DNA of 64,000 bases from Flavobacterium psychrophilum (GCA_945862065.1 CAMAWT010000010.1:1-64000), one strand, 5' to 3'; numbered from the stretch's first letter, positions 1 to 7,958 are shown. Made by a program: numbers and translations. The notes: generated from the letters alone by a model not told the origin.

Positions 1-323
1 CACGCATAAGTAAACTCACTTTGTGCAGCTATACTTTTTGATTTTTGTAAATCGTTTGTACTTAATTTGTCGATGTCTAAGATTATAAACTTTGAATACT
101 CTGTTAGGAATTCCAATTTACGACCACCAACAAATTTTCCTGAAGGTGTAAATGCTGGAAGTGATTTTTTGGCTTTGTTATATGCTTCTTCTTTCTTTTC
201 AGCCAGTGATTTACGCAAGTAAATAATGCCGGGTTTGTACTTTCCTGTTTTGATTTCTTCTAAAATTGTTGCAATTGTTTTGTGTTCTACAACTTCGTTG
301 AAATTCTTGAATATAGTTACCAT
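1..323 (-). CDS. VirE N-terminal / BT4734-like domain protein (partial)
   Basis: The gene starts at the ATG at 323 and runs off the left edge, leaving about 107 residues. The protein begins MVTIFKNFNEVVE, then KTGKYKPGIIYLRK, then KKSLPAFTPSGKFVGGRK and FIILDIDKL. This is the N-terminal pattern of the VirE-N/BT4734 domain seen in Bacteroidota mobile-element proteins that often carry a primase or helicase-like C-terminus, which here lies outside the window. It sits downstream of an excisionase-like HTH gene and a tyrosine recombinase on the same strand, as in mobilizable elements and ICEs. Family recognition is from motif memory. The role, probably in element replication or mobilisation, is inferred. 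Confidence 0.7.
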   Translation of the reverse strand, partial: MVTIFKNFNEVVEHKTIATILEEIKTGKYKPGIIYLRKSLAEKKEEAYNKAKKSLPAFTPSGKFVGGRKLEFLTEYSKFIILDIDKLSTNDLQKSKSIAAQSEFTYA

Positions 324-369
324 AGTTTAAAGTTGATAGTTGTTGATTGGCAGTTGTTGGTTCTCGTTT

Positions 370-399
370 TTGTGAGTTTTGCAATCGCAAAACTCACAA
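370..399. repeat. Perfect 13-bp hairpin between HTH gene and VirE-N gene
   Basis: TTGTGAGTTTTGC at 370-382 and its exact reverse complement at 387-399 enclose a 4-nt loop. There is no U-run on either side, so it is not a standard intrinsic terminator. It lies between two co-directional minus-strand genes and could be an mRNA processing or attenuation structure. Confidence 0.5.
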
Positions 400-420
400 G
401 TTCCGTTGCAGCTGCTCATA

Positions 421-702
421 CTATCGTCCTTTAAATGATTTGTTGTAATGCTCTTGCAATAGCTTTTCAACATCGGAAAGTTTGTAGTAGATTTTGTTTC
501 CTACTTGACTGAATGAAATTTTGCCTTCGTCTCTCCAGGTTTGAGCTGTACGTTTTGAAATTTTCATCAGTAAAAGGAATTCTTGATTGTCTAAAAAGGT
601 TTCCTTCTTTGGGTCTGCCTTGATAGAAAGTTGGGATTGAATAGTGTCTAATTTTGTCATTAGATCTGTGAACTGGTCTTTTGTGAAGATAATTGCATCC
701 AT
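421..702 (-). CDS. Excisionase-like helix-turn-helix protein
   Basis: This is a 93-residue protein. I chose the ATG at 702 because the 10 extra upstream codons start only at a TTG. The segment from about residue 35 to 80, with TFLDNQEFLLLMKISKRTAQ, WRDEGKISFSQVGNKIYYK and DVEKLL, is a MerR/excisionase-type winged HTH (HTH_17). Such small proteins accompany tyrosine recombinases in Bacteroidota mobile elements and act as recombination directionality factors or as regulators of mobilisation genes. A dense palindromic operator lies 50-90 bp upstream, which suggests autoregulation. The AT-rich context and neighbours fit an accessory element. Confidence 0.8.
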   Translation of the reverse strand: MDAIIFTKDQFTDLMTKLDTIQSQLSIKADPKKETFLDNQEFLLLMKISKRTAQTWRDEGKISFSQVGNKIYYKLSDVEKLLQEHYNKSFKGR

Positions 703-750
703 TTTTAAAAGTTTTAAATTGTTATGATGCAAATGGACGAAATTAAAAAA

Positions 751-788
751 AGTCTTATTAGACTTATTTAGTCTTATAAGACTAAATA
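751..788 (-). promoter_or_regulatory. Palindromic operator array upstream of the HTH gene
   Basis: A 24-bp perfect palindrome at 765-788 has AGTCTTAT/ATAAGACT arms. A further near-palindrome, AGTCTTATTAGACT, occupies 751-764. Another half site, ATAAGACT, lies at 841-848, overlapping the end of the upstream gene. On the minus strand a TCCATTTG box (one change from TANNTTTG) follows about 20 bp downstream. The layout fits an autoregulatory operator, probably for the HTH protein whose ATG is at 702. Confidence 0.6.
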
Positions 789-846
789 GTTTGTTAGCCC
801 CTATGGATATTAAGAAGTAGAAATGTTAATTTCGGAAAAAATAAGA

Positions 847-1734
847 CTACAGTTTTATTTTCCAATCGTTGTTAGGGTCTTTATCGCTTCTAGTTGGTGA
901 TAAATAGGTTCTAATTGTCAAAGGCGAAAGTTCATTTCCGTGTTCGTCAATGTAATTATCACAGATAAATTTAGTAACCTCTTTTATTTTATATTGGATG
1001 TACGGTGTTCCATTTGGTTTTACCTCATACATCATTTGTTTGTAAGCATCAGTTAAAATATTAATTGGCCCATTTATTTGGATTTTGAATGTTGGCTTTA
1101 TCTCTGATGCCATTTTACTTTTTTCTTCCAGTTGCTCTTTCTCTAATTGACATTTTAAGATTTTTTCATTTTGGATTTGTTTCAATAAAGCTTTGCATTG
1201 TTTTTTGTAATCCAATAGTTTGTTGTTGATAAAATATACTTCTGATTGCTTATACTCACATATTTCTTCATTCAAATAAAGGATTTTATCTGGATAATTA
1301 GTTAGGGTAGCTATGTGTTTTTTAACCTCTGAAAACGAAAAATATCTTTCTTCACTTTCTGCATTTATTAGTCTTTTTGGAGTTTTTGCAACTGGTTCTT
1401 TTACTCTCGTAGCTTGCAGTTCTGTTCGTTTTTTCTCGATTAAGATGTACAATTTATTGTATCTACTCATTGCCGTTTTGGAGCTAAAAAAAGCTTCATT
1501 GTTGGCTAATAGTTTTTCGAGTTTACAAATCCATACTTCTGGGTTCTTAACCAGGTTGAATTGATAATCAATAAATAAAGGAAATTGAGATTGTTTGAGT
1601 TCTAGGATTTTTGCAATTAGGGCATTGCAATAGTTTTGAGTGTTGACTTTGCCCTCAATAATAATATCAAATAAAGGATTTTTGGCTTGTGCCTGTGGCA
1701 CTGCCAATAATTCTACAAACTCTGCAGTTTGCAT
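847..1734 (-). CDS. Hypothetical mobile-element protein
   Basis: This protein has 295 residues from the ATG at 1734; a longer reading would need a TTG. I do not recognise the family. The central part (about residues 160-215) is rich in Lys, Glu and Gln and probably helical or coiled-coil. The C-terminal 75 residues, with INGPINILTDAYKQMM and NELSPLTIRTYLSPTR, look like a compact folded domain. There is no signal peptide and no membrane segment. It lies between the integrase and the HTH gene on the same strand, a position where Bacteroidota elements often carry an accessory regulator or mobilisation gene. Its function is unknown. Confidence 0.6.
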   Translation of the reverse strand: MQTAEFVELLAVPQAQAKNPLFDIIIEGKVNTQNYCNALIAKILELKQSQFPLFIDYQFNLVKNPEVWICKLEKLLANNEAFFSSKTAMSRYNKLYILIEKKRTELQATRVKEPVAKTPKRLINAESEERYFSFSEVKKHIATLTNYPDKILYLNEEICEYKQSEVYFINNKLLDYKKQCKALLKQIQNEKILKCQLEKEQLEEKSKMASEIKPTFKIQINGPINILTDAYKQMMYEVKPNGTPYIQYKIKEVTKFICDNYIDEHGNELSPLTIRTYLSPTRSDKDPNNDWKIKL

Positions 1735-1922
1735 ATTTTGATCCTTTGAATTCAATTGTAATATTGTCTTTTTTGTTATTCATTTACTTAAAAATTGTAA
1801 TTAAAAGCGGTTTAAAATTTGATGTTTTCTTGTTGCTATTTGGCTTGTAAAGAGCAATCATCTTTTTTTCGATTTGTTTGCTTTAAAAATTACTAGATTT
1901 CTATAATGCAAATGTAGAAAAT

Positions 1923-1947
1923 AAAAAAAATCCTTGTTAAAGGATTT
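1923..1947 (-). terminator. Intrinsic terminator of the integrase gene
   Basis: Read on the minus strand, AAAATCCTT, a short loop and AAGGATT are followed by a run of eight Ts. It lies about 60 bp after the stop of the tyrosine recombinase. Confidence 0.65.
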
Positions 1948-2004
1948 TAATTGAAGTTATTAACAATCGTTTTAAGTCAATAAAATAAGGGCTTTACACG
2001 TTAT

Positions 2005-3222
2005 TTAGAAAATATAGTTGTCTACTGCTTTGTCTAATTCTTCGCTGATGATTTTGGCATATACTTGCGTTGTGCTGATGTCACGGTGGTCCATAAGTTT
2101 AGAAACGTGCTCAATTCTCATACCATTATTTAACGCATTTGTTGCAAAACTGTGTCTTGATAAATGGAAAGAAAGGTCGAAAGGTAATTTCATTTTTTCT
2201 CCCATTTTTTTAAGATGCCAATTTGCCAATTTATTGAAAGCTGCTGTTTGAAAATAACGTTTTGCTTCGCTGGTCAAATAGCCTTCTTTATCGACAATAA
2301 CCGGGAATATAAAATCATCGTGATTGGCATTTTCCTTTTTGTATTTTTCTAAAATATCGATAGCCACTTTTCCAATTTTGAACTGGTGTACTCTGCCAGT
2401 TTTACGAATGTGTTTTTGAATTTTATGTTCAGCTTCATTATAATTTGAATACTGCATTTCGATAACATCGCTAAAACGTAATCCTCCTGCATAAATAGAG
2501 AAAAGGAATAAATCTCTCCACATCATCCCTTTTTTGCCTTCTATTAGCTTTAATTGGGTTAAATCGTCAATCTGTACTTTAGTAAGAAATAATCTTTTAG
2601 AAGAGCTGATTTTGAGGGTTATTTTGCTAAATGGAAACATAGTTTCGGGAATTACTTCTTCACGAATTGCATCTCTAAAAATGGTTCCTAGCACAATTAT
2701 GGAAAGTCGTTGCGTTGTATCTCCGTTTCCTAATACATTGCCTAAATGAAATTTATAGTCATTTAATAAAGCTACCGTTATTTCATCAAAATATACATCC
2801 TTAGTTCCCATATATTTTTCAAATTTATCAACCTGAGAGGTGTATGCTTTGTATGTGGAATAAGAAACGGTGCTTTTAATTTTCTCTAATCTCTTTCTCG
2901 CATATTCAAAAAAGTTTGGCACTTCTTTTCCCTTTATGGCTTCTTTGAGCTTTTTAACCGATACGGTTTTTATTTTGCGTTCCATATCTGCAACCTGACC
3001 TTCGGCATCAGCAATCTTTTGAGATAATGCAGCATTCATCCGGGCACTGTTAGAATGGTTCTTTTTTACTTTCTGCTTTGCTTCATCCCACTCGTTCTCT
3101 TTGAGCTTTACTCCAGCAGTGATAAATTTCGTTTTTCTATCTTTTATAATTCGGATATACAAAGGGCTGTGTCCTGTTTGATCTACCTGGTGCGTTCTTA
3201 AAATTAGTTTAATTGATGCCAT
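2005..3222 (-). CDS. Tyrosine recombinase / integrase of a mobile element
   Basis: This 405-residue protein has the three-part layout of Bacteroidota integrases: an N-terminal arm-binding domain (about 1-90, with TGHSPLYIRIIKDRK), a SAM-like core-binding domain (about 100-200) and a C-terminal catalytic domain. Visible catalytic residues are Arg in GGLRFSDV, the HLSRH box (His353, Arg356), His379 in MDHRD and Tyr388 in TQVYAKI. It catalyses site-specific integration and excision through a covalent 3'-phosphotyrosine. It lacks the extra region that marks integron IntI proteins, so it is unlikely to be the enzyme for the cassette-like units at 5.9-9 kb. It is probably the end gene of the element that extends left of the window. 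Confidence 0.93.
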   Translation of the reverse strand: MASIKLILRTHQVDQTGHSPLYIRIIKDRKTKFITAGVKLKENEWDEAKQKVKKNHSNSARMNAALSQKIADAEGQVADMERKIKTVSVKKLKEAIKGKEVPNFFEYARKRLEKIKSTVSYSTYKAYTSQVDKFEKYMGTKDVYFDEITVALLNDYKFHLGNVLGNGDTTQRLSIIVLGTIFRDAIREEVIPETMFPFSKITLKISSSKRLFLTKVQIDDLTQLKLIEGKKGMMWRDLFLFSIYAGGLRFSDVIEMQYSNYNEAEHKIQKHIRKTGRVHQFKIGKVAIDILEKYKKENANHDDFIFPVIVDKEGYLTSEAKRYFQTAAFNKLANWHLKKMGEKMKLPFDLSFHLSRHSFATNALNNGMRIEHVSKLMDHRDISTTQVYAKIISEELDKAVDNYIF

Positions 3223-3731
3223 AAAATTAGTAATTTAGAAAGGTTGTACTATATTTGTAAAGGAAAGCAAACGAGTGAAAGTGTTGTAAATACTGGGCTT
3301 TCATTCGGGTGCATCGTGATACGAAGGTACAACATTGGGTACAACAAAACAAGTATTTCGTTGCTTTTTTGTGCTTTATTCTGCTTTTACTAATTTCACA
3401 ATGTCAATGAATACGGCACTTTAAGTGCAAATGGGAGGGTGGAATTAAAAGTTGTAGATAACTTGTATATACACACAATTAATAAATCATCCCTTAAACA
3501 TCTGCAACCGCATACATACTAATACAAGTAAATAAGTATATCATTCTAAAAGCAACCTACTCTATATTAAAATCATTGCGTGATTTTACGCATAAGGGAA
3601 AAATCGTGCAAGTCATAAAAATTGCTGGTTTTTGATTCATTAACTTATTTACTCCACGCGTAGAATTAGCTTCACTATACTTCGTTTCGAGAGAGAACAG
3701 GTAGAATTAGATAGAAGACTCAATCAATAAG
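3223..3731. other. Intergenic region beyond the integrase; possible attachment region
   Basis: No gene is supported. The segment holds a short direct repeat, GGTACAAC, twice at about 3326-3345 with a 4-bp spacing, and one copy of the TTGCGTRA dyad at 3576. An element end or att site would be expected here because integrase genes usually lie near one end, but I could not identify a duplicated core. Confidence 0.4.
3547..3593 (-). promoter_or_regulatory. TTGCGTGA-N2-TTACGCAT dyad with degenerate -7 box
   Basis: The dyad is at 3576-3593. On the minus strand TGCTTTTA follows after exactly 21 bp (3554-3547), one change from TANNTTTA. No annotated gene starts directly downstream before the integrase at 3222. 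It belongs to the set of five dyads listed at 3998, 9143, 22043 and 23128. Confidence 0.4.
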
Positions 3732-3938
3732 TTATGTAGTATGACATGAATTTGAACAATAATAGCATCCATTGGATTTTGGATATTTTTCTTTTGCTTT
3801 TTTTACTGCATCTTTACAATCGTTAAAGAAACCTAAGTATTCTTTGTTTTGATTGTTTGGCAGATAACTACAAGTTGATTCATGTACCTCGTGATCACCA
3901 TTTGCTTGTTTTAATTTGTTTACATAATAAGTTTTCAT
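3732..3938 (-). CDS. Small Cys-rich conserved hypothetical protein
   Basis: This is a 68-residue protein beginning MKTYYVNKLKQANGDHEVH. It has four widely spaced cysteines, including the C-terminal NGCYYCSNSCHTT, where CxxC plus a following Cys and His suggest metal binding or a redox site. I recall similar short proteins with HEVH, YLG and CYYC elements across many bacteria, so it is a real family, but I know no proven function. There is no signal peptide. Its promoter region carries the TTGCGTAA dyad with a -7 box at 3976-3969, which ties it to the putative local regulon of the 24.9 kb response regulator. Confidence 0.75.
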   Translation of the reverse strand: MKTYYVNKLKQANGDHEVHESTCSYLPNNQNKEYLGFFNDCKDAVKKAKEKYPKSNGCYYCSNSCHTT

Positions 3939-3968
3939 ATTATAACTTTTTTTAATTACTATCTAACG

Positions 3969-4015
3969 TAAAATTAACTGCCTGAAAATTAAAATCGTTG
4001 CGTAATTTTACGCTA
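3969..4015 (-). promoter_or_regulatory. Dyad-controlled promoter of the small Cys-rich gene
   Basis: TTGCGTAATTTTACGCTA lies at 3998-4015. On the minus strand 21 bp separate it from TAATTTTA (3976-3969), and the ATG follows at 3938. The same geometry recurs at 9.1 kb and on both sides of the dyad at 23.13 kb. Confidence 0.6.
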
Positions 4016-4020
4016 CCTAC

Positions 4021-4060
4021 AAAAAAAACCACAACTCAAATATTGTGGTATTTTATTTTA
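4021..4060. terminator. Hairpin with flanking A and T runs
   Basis: ACCACAA (4028-4034) pairs with TTGTGGT (4043-4049), with A8 before and a T-rich tract after it. It can act as a terminator in either direction. A closely similar block, dyad followed by a CCACAA hairpin, recurs at 9143-9197. Confidence 0.5.
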
Positions 4061-4311
4061 AATTATTAATAGTACTGGTTAAAAATTTGCATACCCGGGA
4101 GACGTTACGTCGCTTAGCGAGGTTGAGAAGTTCGGAACTTTATATGTTCTGTTAAAGAAAAAATTTCTTGCGAAAGAAGAATGTGAACTTTCCGAAATTT
4201 TCGCCATTTCTTGAAGCATCTATGTAAAAGCAGTAAATTTGAGCCCATTAAATTATAGTTATCTTAAGTAACCGTGTAGTACAGAATACTGTCTACCTTA
4301 ATTTATATATT

Positions 4312-5397
4312 ATGAAAACTCAAATTACTGCTAGTCCAAAGATATATATTGGATTAGATATTCACAAAAAAAGTTGGACAGTTTCTATTCAATCTGATTT
4401 ATTTTTTCACAAAACCTATTCTATGCCCTCTAAATCGCTCGATCTGTATGACTATGTAGAGAAAATTTTTCCAAATCATGACATAAATTTAGTTTACGAG
4501 GCGGGTTGTTGTGGATTTTCTGTAGCGCGCTATTTCTTGAATTTAGGATGGAACGTTCTAGTGGTTAATCCAGCCGACGTGAAAACGGGAGACAAACAAA
4601 AGTATCAAAAAACAGATAGTTTGGATGCCCGAAATTTATCAAATCAATTAAAGTCTAGAACTTTAATAGGTATAAATATTCCAACAGAAGCAGAAGATCA
4701 ATTTACTTCCTTAGCACGTCATCGTTCACAAGTAACTAAAAAATTGCGTCAAACAAAATCACATATTAAGAGTTTATTACTCTTTCACGGAATTGATATT
4801 CCTGAGCAGTATGACAATCCTAATTGGTCAAATGGATTTATTGAATGGTTAGAAAAGCTCAAGTTTAGTACTGTTTGCGGCGATTTGGCTTTGCAAGGAA
4901 AGATACGAATGTTTGGGTTTATCAAAAAAGAATATCTTGAAATAGCCAATCAAATGCGAGCCTATTGCCGAAAAGAACACAAAAACGATTATTATTTATT
5001 GAAGAGTATTCCAGGAATAGGCGGCTATTTAGCCGCAGTTATTATAGCCGAATGTGGTGATTTACGCCGTTTTAATACAGAAAGTCAGTTTGCCAGTTTT
5101 GTGGGAATTGTGCCAGGAATGTACAACAGTGGTGGAGGCGAAAAATGTTTGGGAATTACACCTAGAAGTCGAAGTCAATTGCGAAGTTACCTTATAGAAG
5201 CTGCTTGGATAGCAATACGCAAAGATGCCGAGATGCAGCAGTATTACAGAAAACATCACGGAAAAAATGTGAAGAATATTATTGTAAAAGTAGCACACAA
5301 AATGACCCGAAGAATTTTATCGATCATTAAAAAACAAACACCTTATCAAATAAATGTAAATTTAATTTTAGAAAAAAATGAGAAGAAATCAGCATAA
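4312..5397 (+). CDS. IS110-family transposase
   Basis: This 361-residue protein has an N-terminal RuvC-like DEDD domain with Asp16 (IGLDIHKK), Glu63 (VYEAG), Asp102 and Asp105 (KTDSLDAR). The spacing closely matches known IS110 recombinases. The C-terminal Transposase_20 domain shows SIPGIGGYLAAVIIAECGD and a serine-containing NSGGGEKCLGITPRSRSQ segment. IS110/IS1111 enzymes insert without classical terminal repeats and are guided by an RNA encoded in the element's own non-coding end. About 240 bp of non-coding DNA with two matching hairpins follows the stop codon. The frame is intact, so the element may be active. Confidence 0.95.
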   Translation: MKTQITASPKIYIGLDIHKKSWTVSIQSDLFFHKTYSMPSKSLDLYDYVEKIFPNHDINLVYEAGCCGFSVARYFLNLGWNVLVVNPADVKTGDKQKYQKTDSLDARNLSNQLKSRTLIGINIPTEAEDQFTSLARHRSQVTKKLRQTKSHIKSLLLFHGIDIPEQYDNPNWSNGFIEWLEKLKFSTVCGDLALQGKIRMFGFIKKEYLEIANQMRAYCRKEHKNDYYLLKSIPGIGGYLAAVIIAECGDLRRFNTESQFASFVGIVPGMYNSGGGEKCLGITPRSRSQLRSYLIEAAWIAIRKDAEMQQYYRKHHGKNVKNIIVKVAHKMTRRILSIIKKQTPYQINVNLILEKNEKKSA

Positions 5398-5403
5398 AAA
5401 TTC

Positions 5404-5620
5404 AAGAAAATCAGACTGCAAAACAGCGGTGGTGGTTGCAACCTGTTGTAAGCCACAACGCGAAGCAGGCAGCTGATTTTCTTTTAAAAAAATATAAAGT
5501 ATAAAAAACAAATACTAATCATCTTAAAAATCTCACAATAATACAAGAGAAATAGACTGCAAAACAGCCGTGGTAATTGCAAATTTGGTAAGTTACATCG
5601 CGAAGCAGGCAGCTATTTTA
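5404..5620 (+). ncRNA. Two homologous covarying hairpins; candidate bridge/seek RNA
   Basis: Copy 1 (5404-5483) and copy 2 (5549-5620) share ACTGCAAAACAGC, TTGCAA and CGCGAAGCAGGCAGCT. In copy 1 an 11-bp stem (5404-5414 with 5473-5483), a bulged A and CTGC/GCAG close the hairpin. In copy 2 the same stem keeps its pairing although bases differ (AATCAG/CTGATT becomes AAATAG/CTATTT). The inner stem also covaries (GTGG/CCAC becomes GTAA/TTAC). Such compensatory changes indicate selected RNA structure. In IS1111-type elements the guide RNA is encoded downstream of the transposase and has two loops, so this is a good candidate. Guide-target pairing was not tested. Confidence 0.5.
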
Positions 5621-5747
5621 CAAAATCTTACAACCAAAAAGGTGCTGGTGGCTATTGATATAGACCACAAATAGGAGCTTGAGATTTAAGATTACCAAAA
5701 GATAAAATATGGAATAAAAGAGTAGAAAATAAAAAGTGGCATTATTT

Positions 5748-5812
5748 AAAAAGTTAGCATAACTTTTTAAAGTCCAATGCCTTCGGCGGACAAAAAGTTA
5801 TGCTAACTTTTT
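5748..5812. repeat. Perfect 21-bp inverted repeat (65-nt hairpin)
   Basis: The arms at 5748-5768 and 5792-5812 are perfect complements, and each arm is itself nearly palindromic (AAAAAGTTA, GCA, TAACTTTTT). The loop adds a GTCC/GGAC and a GCC-TTC-GGC stem. It could be a strong terminator, a miniature mobile element or a cruciform site. A second short hairpin, CAACAA/TTGTTG, follows at about 5813-5830. Confidence 0.65.
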
Positions 5813-5910
5813 CAACAAGCCGTTTGTTGGAATAACTTCATATACTCGAAAAATAACTACATATTGCTCAATTTAAAAAGTTGTTGATAACTATTGTTGC
5901 TTTACATAGG

Positions 5911-7106
5911 AACCGCTGTTATACCTCGTTTTTTTTATTTGTCTAGTATTTTCTTCAATTCTTCAAAGGTTTCCTTGTCCAATATGTCTAATTCGTTGTG
6001 GGTTGCAAGTTTAATAGCTTCTCTTGCTTCTGTTATTCTATTCAGCATTGGTAAAACAATTCTTTTTCCATGATTGATAAAAGAATCTAAATCTCTTGAA
6101 CTGGATGGTATTTTATATCCATCTCTCCCAGAAGCAATAAGTATTCCTTGGTCTCTTAAATTTCCAACTACTTTACTTCGGAAATATTCTTGTTTCAATA
6201 TTTCGTATCGACTTTGATTTAAATGGCTAAAAATTTCTTTAGTTGAAATATATCTATTCTTAATGTTTGCACGCTGAAAAAGTAAAAGCAATTTTAAAAA
6301 GTTTATTTGATCAATCTTTTGCTGGTCAGTTCCTTTTTCAGTTTCGATAAATGTTTTTATTCTTTGATGACAAACCGAAGCAATTTTTGGGTCAAAATTT
6401 TCATCTAAATTTGTATCAACAAGTTCTTGAAAAGAATAGTCATTAGGAAAGAAATCTAAACTTGCAATTTTCGGTTGTATTAATTGCTGAAAATCTTCAC
6501 TATGTTCTGATTTTTTGCTTTCATCAAAAATATATCCTAACGTTCCGGCAACAAAATCAGCTATTTGTATAAAATAACTTTGCTTACTGTTTTGAATGTT
6601 GAATTCAGAACCTGAAAACAGATTCATTTCGTGATTTTTTTCAACATATTTTTTAAACTCTTTCATAAAATCATTTCCACCATGTTCATCGACGTGAAGT
6701 TCGAGTTTTGGAAAAGTTCTATAAAGTTCTTTGTAAACTAAATTGTTTAGATATTTATAGAAAGATTTTTTTATAGCAAATCCTTTACCATTAAGTTTTG
6801 TCTTATCTACAATAACAGCATAAATTGTAATATCTAATTTAGTAATGTCTGCTAAAATTCTTTTTCTTCTTGTATGATTTTGTGCAACACCACTTGATTT
6901 CATTTCACCAGTTTGAAAACCATGTTGTTTTCTAATAGCATCAATATCTTCTCGAAGTTTTTCTAAGTTCTCATTTTTACAGATAATAGTTGCAACAATA
7001 AAATGAGTACCTTGACTATTAAAATCAAAGGAATTATTTCCAAATTCGTCTGCAAAAGCAGTAATGTTCTGTTGCATTTTATGCGGCTTTTTAAAATGAG
7101 GTATAA
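5911..7106 (-). mobile_element. Integron-cassette-like unit carrying the DUF3800 gene
   Basis: Read on the minus strand, the unit starts TTATACCTC directly after AACG at 7107. Downstream of the gene it carries GAGGTATAACAGC (complement of 5915-5927), the exact complement of its own start. In integron cassettes the R' bases at the cassette start are complementary to the R'' box in its terminal attC for this reason. The rest of its own attC hairpin is not found; the IS110 region may have replaced it. Confidence 0.5.
5935..7077 (-). CDS. DUF3800 domain protein
   Basis: This is a 380-residue protein from the ATG at 7077. A start at 7116 is possible but would lie inside the attC-like hairpin. The N-terminal half is DUF3800-like: ITAFADEFGNNSFDF, GTHFIVATIICK, GEMKSSG, VDEHGGNDF and QIADFVAGTLGYIFDE hold the scattered Asp, Glu and His residues typical of the family. 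The C-terminal part (about 240-380) is predicted to be a mostly helical extension with a winged-helix-like stretch around NLRDQGILIASGRDGYKIP. DUF3800 proteins are frequent in phages and defence islands, but their biochemical role is not settled. Here the gene is the cargo of a cassette-like unit. Confidence 0.75.
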   Translation of the reverse strand: MQQNITAFADEFGNNSFDFNSQGTHFIVATIICKNENLEKLREDIDAIRKQHGFQTGEMKSSGVAQNHTRRKRILADITKLDITIYAVIVDKTKLNGKGFAIKKSFYKYLNNLVYKELYRTFPKLELHVDEHGGNDFMKEFKKYVEKNHEMNLFSGSEFNIQNSKQSYFIQIADFVAGTLGYIFDESKKSEHSEDFQQLIQPKIASLDFFPNDYSFQELVDTNLDENFDPKIASVCHQRIKTFIETEKGTDQQKIDQINFLKLLLLFQRANIKNRYISTKEIFSHLNQSRYEILKQEYFRSKVVGNLRDQGILIASGRDGYKIPSSSRDLDSFINHGKRIVLPMLNRITEAREAIKLATHNELDILDKETFEELKKILDK

Positions 7107-7236
7107 CGTTTTGCATATTTATGAAGTGGCGGCTTTTGAAAACGGGTTTTTCATTTTAGCACTTAACTTTCTTTGATGCACAAAGTTTGTTTTTAGCACT
7201 TAACCCGCCATTTCATAAATATGCTGTTATGGGCAG
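7101..7236 (-). repeat. attC-like recombination hairpin
   Basis: The outer ends read, on the minus strand, TGCCCATAACAGC and AAAACGTTATACC. Between them 20-bp arms (7113-7132 and 7205-7224) are complementary with one mismatch and end in GGCGG/CCGCC. The inner loop carries two copies of TTTTAGCACTTAAC. An R''-like YAAC box, an R'-like AACGTT site, a long imperfect stem and a large apical loop match attC organisation. A hairpin of the same plan lies at 47058-47188. Confidence 0.55.
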
Positions 7237-7257
7237 TGTATTTTGTTTCGTATTGTT

Positions 7258-7953
7258 TTAAGTAATTGTCAAAAATTGTTCGTATAATATTTTAGCATAA
7301 TATTTACCATATCTGTTTATAATAAGTTTGCTACATAAAATAGGTACAAAGTAGACAATAGTTAAAATCCAACCTAAATTTCTTATTGTCAAGTCGTGGG
7401 TATGGTATGAAAGAATTACAATAATTATTGAAATTACAAATGCTAAAAATGAGCCACCAATTAAGTTCCTAAAAAAACCATATTCAATATTGTGTTGCAA
7501 CAAAAGAGTATTGTTTCTTAAAACATTTCTAATTTGAGAAACTACTGTTGTGATCAACTTTCTTGCTCTTGATTCGTCCGAAGATTCGTCTGTTATGGAA
7601 AGTAGGTCAATTCCAAATTTTGTTTTAATTTTATCTTCTATTTTTTGTTTGACGCTAATTTCAAGTTCATTATTTGATTTCAACAACATATTTGTAGTAG
7701 GCATATTTTTTTCATCTTTGAAATATAATCTTTGGAATATTTCCTTTGATAAAAATCTATTTACTTGAACAAGTAAAAAAATGATTGCGGATGAAAGTAT
7801 AATATCAGTAACCGAAGGCAACAATGAAAATATTTTTTCAAGTTTATCGTGATACAATATAGAGACAAACTTATTGTATAAAATTATTACAGGTATTGAT
7901 GTCAATACTGTTGGAAAAAGTCTCGCTTTGAAATAATATTTATTAACTGCCAT
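7258..7953 (-). CDS. Four-pass membrane protein, partner of the MBL gene
   Basis: This 231-residue protein has hydrophobic segments at about 12-30, 45-65, 160-182 and 190-212. Between the two pairs lies a roughly 90-residue cytosolic-looking region with LEISVKQKIEDKIKTKFG and a basic KLITTVVSQIRNVLR. I do not recognise a named family. The start lies 5 bp after the stop of the metallo-beta-lactamase gene, so the two are co-transcribed and probably act together. A soluble nuclease-like enzyme with a small membrane partner inside a mobile cassette suggests a defence or toxin-antitoxin role. This is inference only. Confidence 0.7.
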   Translation of the reverse strand: MAVNKYYFKARLFPTVLTSIPVIILYNKFVSILYHDKLEKIFSLLPSVTDIILSSAIIFLLVQVNRFLSKEIFQRLYFKDEKNMPTTNMLLKSNNELEISVKQKIEDKIKTKFGIDLLSITDESSDESRARKLITTVVSQIRNVLRNNTLLLQHNIEYGFFRNLIGGSFLAFVISIIIVILSYHTHDLTIRNLGWILTIVYFVPILCSKLIINRYGKYYAKILYEQFLTIT

Positions 7954-7958
7954 AATAA

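Larger units (their letters stand above)
4312..5640 (+). mobile_element. IS110/IS1111-family insertion sequence (ends not resolved)
   Basis: The transposase plus the downstream hairpin pair define the minimum element. The left end probably lies in the gene-free 4061-4311 stretch, which holds short dyads such as GACGTTACGTC, but nothing I can fix as a boundary. The family leaves no clear target duplication, so comparison with an empty site would be needed to set the ends. Confidence 0.6.

Noticed and set aside
2005..3222. Possible integron integrase for the cassette-like units
   Set aside because: The domain order and motifs are those of Bacteroidota phage/ICE integrases, and the IntI-specific insertion is not visible.
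4312..5397. Frameshifted or degraded transposase
   Set aside because: The frame is complete, the length is normal and all four acidic catalytic residues are present.
5404..5620. CRISPR-like repeat pair
   Set aside because: Only two copies, each a long hairpin with internal covariation, and no cas genes in the window.
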